Below, piece by piece: positions 4,975 through 7,637 of a stretch of DNA of 7,637 nucleotides; positions within the stretch are counted from its first letter, which is position 1, and every line of letters starts with the position of its first letter. The DNA lies in the NCBI GenBank assembly GCA_009921385.1, contig RFXY01000042.1, positions 1-7,637 of the forward strand, given 5' to 3'. The notes beneath the pieces are model-generated. The model had not been told where the DNA came from. It did not search any database and worked only from the letters and a program-made list of their open reading frames with translations. The DNA is from Pseudomonadota bacterium (lineage in GTDB: Bacteria > Pseudomonadota > Alphaproteobacteria > Rickettsiales > UBA1997). The position numbers were made by a program, and so were the translations under genes.

Positions 4975-7365
4975 ATGCAATTCTCTGTTATTAAATCTAA
5001 AAAAGAATCTGTAATTAATAGAGAGGTTTCTGCTTCTAAATTTATTCCTTACAAAAGCCACTGGAATCATAACACCATTCTCACCAAAAAAGACGAATTG
5101 CTTAGAGTGGTCAAAATTAAGGGCTTTTCTTTTGAAACCGCCGACGATGTCGATGTTGATCTCAAAAAAAACACCAGAAATAATTTGCTAAAAAGCATGG
5201 CTCAAAGCAGTTTTTCACTGCATTTTCACACCATCAGAAGAAAAGAAAAAGCCTTTCCAGACGGCGATATGCCAGATGATTTTAGCAAGCAACTAAATCA
5301 AAATTGGGCTTCTCGACATTCTGACGAAAAATGTTTTGTTAACGAACACTTTTTAACCATCGTTCGAGGTCAAGTGCAAGGCGGAGTGGTTGGGGCGATT
5401 AATTTAATCAGTCAAGCCCAACAAAAAACTAGTAAAGCCGCTTGGGAAGAATATATGAAAGAAGCCTATGGCGAGCTAGAAGAAATGACCGAAAGAATAC
5501 TCAATGGCTTTTCTAATTATAATCCACAGTTGCTTGAAGTGGTTGAAACCGACGACGGTTTTCAGTCTGAAATTCTCAATTTTTTTGGCAGAATAATTAA
5601 TTGTGGTTATCAACAAAACTATTTAGCACCCACCTCTAATCTTGATACCTATTTGCCAGTTTCAAGGCTTTATATTGGGGCAAAATCAATAGAAGTACAC
5701 AATCCCGATACCATAAAATATGCAGGTTTAGTGGCAATCAAAGAATATCGCCCCGCCACTCATGCTGGTGTTTTTGATGGTTTTATGCAAATGCCGTTTG
5801 AATTAATTATTAGCCAATCCTTTGTTTTTACCGATCGTATGTCGGCAATCGGCTCAATGCAGTTACAACAAAGAAGATTAATGCAATCCGAAGATGTGGC
5901 AGTTTCGCAAATCAGAGAAATTGACGAGGCTCTCGATTCGGCAATGGGCGGAGCCTATGCTTTTGGCAATCATTATATGACCGTCATGTGCATAGAAGAT
6001 AGTCAAAAATCGCTAGAAAGTGCTTTATCTATGGCATCTGTTGAGCTAGCCAATGCCGGCATTACAGGAGTAAGAGAAAAACTAAATCTTGAGCCCGCTT
6101 TTTGGTCGCAACTCCCCAGCAACAATGGTTTTATGGCAAGAGCCTCTACCATCAACACTCTTAACTTGGCATCTTTTGCCTCTTTTCATAACTATCCTTC
6201 GGGCAAAAGAAAGGGCAACCACTGGGGCGATGCGGTTACCGTGCTTAACACCGTTTCTGGCACTCCTTATTTTTTTAGTTTTCATGTGCGAGATGTTGGC
6301 CACACCATGATTATTGGCCCAACCGGGGCAGGTAAAACAGTGTTGCTAAATTTTTTAAGTTCTCAAGCACAAAAATTTTATGGCAGGCTCTTCTTTTTTG
6401 ATAAAGATCGTGGGGCAGAAATTTTTATCAGAGCTGTCGGTGGCAAATATATGATTCCCACCGCTTCTAAAGTTTCTGGCTTTAACCCTTTGCAACTTGA
6501 AGACAACAGCCAAAATCGGGCTTTTTTGGTTGAATTATTAAAAGCACTGGTTTCTACTAACGGCGAAATTTTAGGTGCTCACGAAATTGAAAGAATCAAC
6601 GAAGCAGTCAACGGCAATTATAAACTACCAAAAGAGCAAAGAATGTTAAGAAACATCGCTCCTTTTATGGGCTTGGGAGGCCCGGGCAGTTTAGCAAACA
6701 GGCTTTCTATTTGGCACTCTAACGGTTCTCATGCCCGGCTTTTTGACAACGAAACCGACAATATCGATTTTTCTATCGCCAGAAATTTTGGTATCGAAAT
6801 GGGCTATTTGTTGCAAGATAAAGTTGCTTTGGCCCCCTCTTTGCTTTATTTGTTTCATCGCATTCAGTCTTCTTTAAAAGGCGAGCCAACTATGATAGTT
6901 TTAGACGAAGCTTGGGCATTAATTGGCAATGCGGTTTTTGCCCCTAAAATTAAAGATTGGCTAAAAGTGATGAGAAAACTAAATGCCATGGTGGTTTTTG
7001 CCACTCAATCGGTCGAAGATGCTTCGAAAAGCGAAATTTCTGACACCTTAGTGCAACAAACCGCCACTCAAATATTTTTACCAAATCTCAGAGCCACTCC
7101 AGCTTATCGCAACATTTTTATGTTATCAGAACGAGAGTTTTCTATTGTGAAATCTACCGATCCCAGCACAAGATTTTTTTTGGTAAAACAAGATAATGAT
7201 GGAGTGGTGGCGAGGCTTGATTTATCTGGTATGGATAGTTTAATTCAGGTTTTATCTGGCAGAAACGATACAGTTGCTATGCTTGACAAAATAATCGATG
7301 AGCACGGCGAAGATCCGCAAGATTGGTTGCCGATTTTTTATCAAAAAGCACAAAAATTATTATGA
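4975..7365 (+). CDS. virB4: VirB4, type IV secretion system ATPase
   Basis: VirB4 is the large inner-membrane-associated ATPase that powers assembly and transport in VirB-type type IV secretion. The 796-residue product has the usual family length. The N-terminal part (to about residue 430) is the CagE/TrbE/VirB4 region, with WNHNTILTKKDELLRVVKIKG near the start and FMQMPFELIISQSFVF in the middle. The C-terminal ATPase domain carries Walker A GPTGAGKT (448-455), Walker B MIVLDEAW (640-647, with Asp644 and Glu645) and the FATQSVEDA motif with Gln678. All are intact, so this is a catalytically competent copy; Rickettsiales commonly have two virB4 paralogues and this fits the canonical one. It starts 2 bp after ampG and its TGA stop overlaps the next gene's ATG. 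virB3, usually directly upstream in this group, is absent from that place. Confidence 0.96.
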   Translation: MQFSVIKSKKESVINREVSASKFIPYKSHWNHNTILTKKDELLRVVKIKGFSFETADDVDVDLKKNTRNNLLKSMAQSSFSLHFHTIRRKEKAFPDGDMPDDFSKQLNQNWASRHSDEKCFVNEHFLTIVRGQVQGGVVGAINLISQAQQKTSKAAWEEYMKEAYGELEEMTERILNGFSNYNPQLLEVVETDDGFQSEILNFFGRIINCGYQQNYLAPTSNLDTYLPVSRLYIGAKSIEVHNPDTIKYAGLVAIKEYRPATHAGVFDGFMQMPFELIISQSFVFTDRMSAIGSMQLQQRRLMQSEDVAVSQIREIDEALDSAMGGAYAFGNHYMTVMCIEDSQKSLESALSMASVELANAGITGVREKLNLEPAFWSQLPSNNGFMARASTINTLNLASFASFHNYPSGKRKGNHWGDAVTVLNTVSGTPYFFSFHVRDVGHTMIIGPTGAGKTVLLNFLSSQAQKFYGRLFFFDKDRGAEIFIRAVGGKYMIPTASKVSGFNPLQLEDNSQNRAFLVELLKALVSTNGEILGAHEIERINEAVNGNYKLPKEQRMLRNIAPFMGLGGPGSLANRLSIWHSNGSHARLFDNETDNIDFSIARNFGIEMGYLLQDKVALAPSLLYLFHRIQSSLKGEPTMIVLDEAWALIGNAVFAPKIKDWLKVMRKLNAMVVFATQSVEDASKSEISDTLVQQTATQIFLPNLRATPAYRNIFMLSEREFSIVKSTDPSTRFFLVKQDNDGVVARLDLSGMDSLIQVLSGRNDTVAMLDKIIDEHGEDPQDWLPIFYQKAQKLL

Positions 7366-7637
7366 AAAAACCAAAATTTTTTGTAGCTTTTCTTATATTT
7401 TTTCTGCTATCTCAATTTAATTTGGCCAATGCCAACGACATGGCTCCAAAACACGGCCCAGAAAGAATCAGGCAATGCCAAGAACAGCCACATTACGATA
7501 AAATTAGAGAAGGCAAAGATGATAGTGAAACTTTAAAAATCAATATGGATACATCTTTAATACCAAGCCGTGATGGCCTAGGTACAGATTTTATGCTTGA
7601 AATGTCTAACCCCTATTGTGCCACTTATTTTACCGCT
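7362..7637 (+). CDS. Exported/membrane protein, N-terminal part, possibly VirB6-like (cut by window end)
   Basis: An open frame of 92 codons begins at the ATG that overlaps the virB4 stop (ATGA, 7362-7365) and runs off the window without a stop. The first 25 residues (MKKPKFFVAFLIFF, then LANANDMA) make a good signal peptide with cleavage plausible after ANA. The mature start is charged and contains two Cys residues, at about positions 39 (RQCQEQ) and 85 (NPYCAT). No known domain is recognisable in this fragment. In Rickettsiales, virB4 is typically followed by one or more extended virB6 genes whose products have N-terminal signal peptides and Cys-bearing extracytoplasmic regions. Position, coupling and signal peptide agree with that, but the polytopic TrbL/VirB6 core would lie beyond the window. 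Confidence 0.6.
   Translation, partial: MKKPKFFVAFLIFFLLSQFNLANANDMAPKHGPERIRQCQEQPHYDKIREGKDDSETLKINMDTSLIPSRDGLGTDFMLEMSNPYCATYFTA

Noticed and set aside
6082..6310. 73-codon frames on both strands inside virB4
   Set aside because: They lie fully within a strongly conserved gene and are read-through shadows with no independent support.

Overview
The window looks like an AT-rich, reduced alphaproteobacterial genome, most probably Rickettsiales or a related intracellular lineage. The signs are strong A/T bias in third codon positions, near absence of Shine-Dalgarno sequences, an alphaproteobacterial-type HslV propeptide (YGTT), an AmpG-type muropeptide permease, and a type IV secretion virB4 followed by a signal-peptide-bearing gene in the place where Rickettsiales usually carry virB6 genes. 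The lineage is inferred from gene content and style only.

Layout. Positions 1-254 are an AT-rich non-coding leader. It opens with a perfect 21-bp-arm palindrome and holds a second long A/T inverted repeat and a good sigma70-type promoter for the first gene. Positions 255-1487 (+) encode a periplasmic N-acetylmuramoyl-L-alanine amidase with an N-terminal AMIN-like region. Positions 1489-1758 are a GC-richer island of palindromic repeats between two convergent genes, with two direct copies and one inverted copy of a two-hairpin unit. Positions 1767-3602 (-) form an hslV-tolB operon joined by an ATGA overlap. The tolB reading frame is broken near 2515-2576, where a short linker also seems to be missing. 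A 77-bp divergent promoter region (3603-3679) separates hslV from the + strand genes. Those are an AmpG-like permease (3680-4972), virB4 (4975-7365) and the start of a secreted or membrane protein, possibly VirB6-like (7362 to the window end). They are packed with a 2-bp gap and an ATGA overlap.

How the genes relate. The amidase cuts stem peptides from peptidoglycan, AmpG imports the resulting muropeptides, and TolB belongs to the Tol-Pal envelope system, so three genes touch cell-wall turnover or envelope integrity. HslV is the peptidase of a cytoplasmic ATP-dependent protease, but its partner hslU is not adjacent. VirB4 is the motor ATPase of a type IV secretion system, but virB3 is not adjacent; ampG sits there instead.

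No clearly new multi-gene system is visible. The items most worth a second look are the repeat island with its interchangeable second hairpin, the broken tolB with a poly-A tract at the break, and the unusual ampG-virB4 and hslV-tolB pairings.
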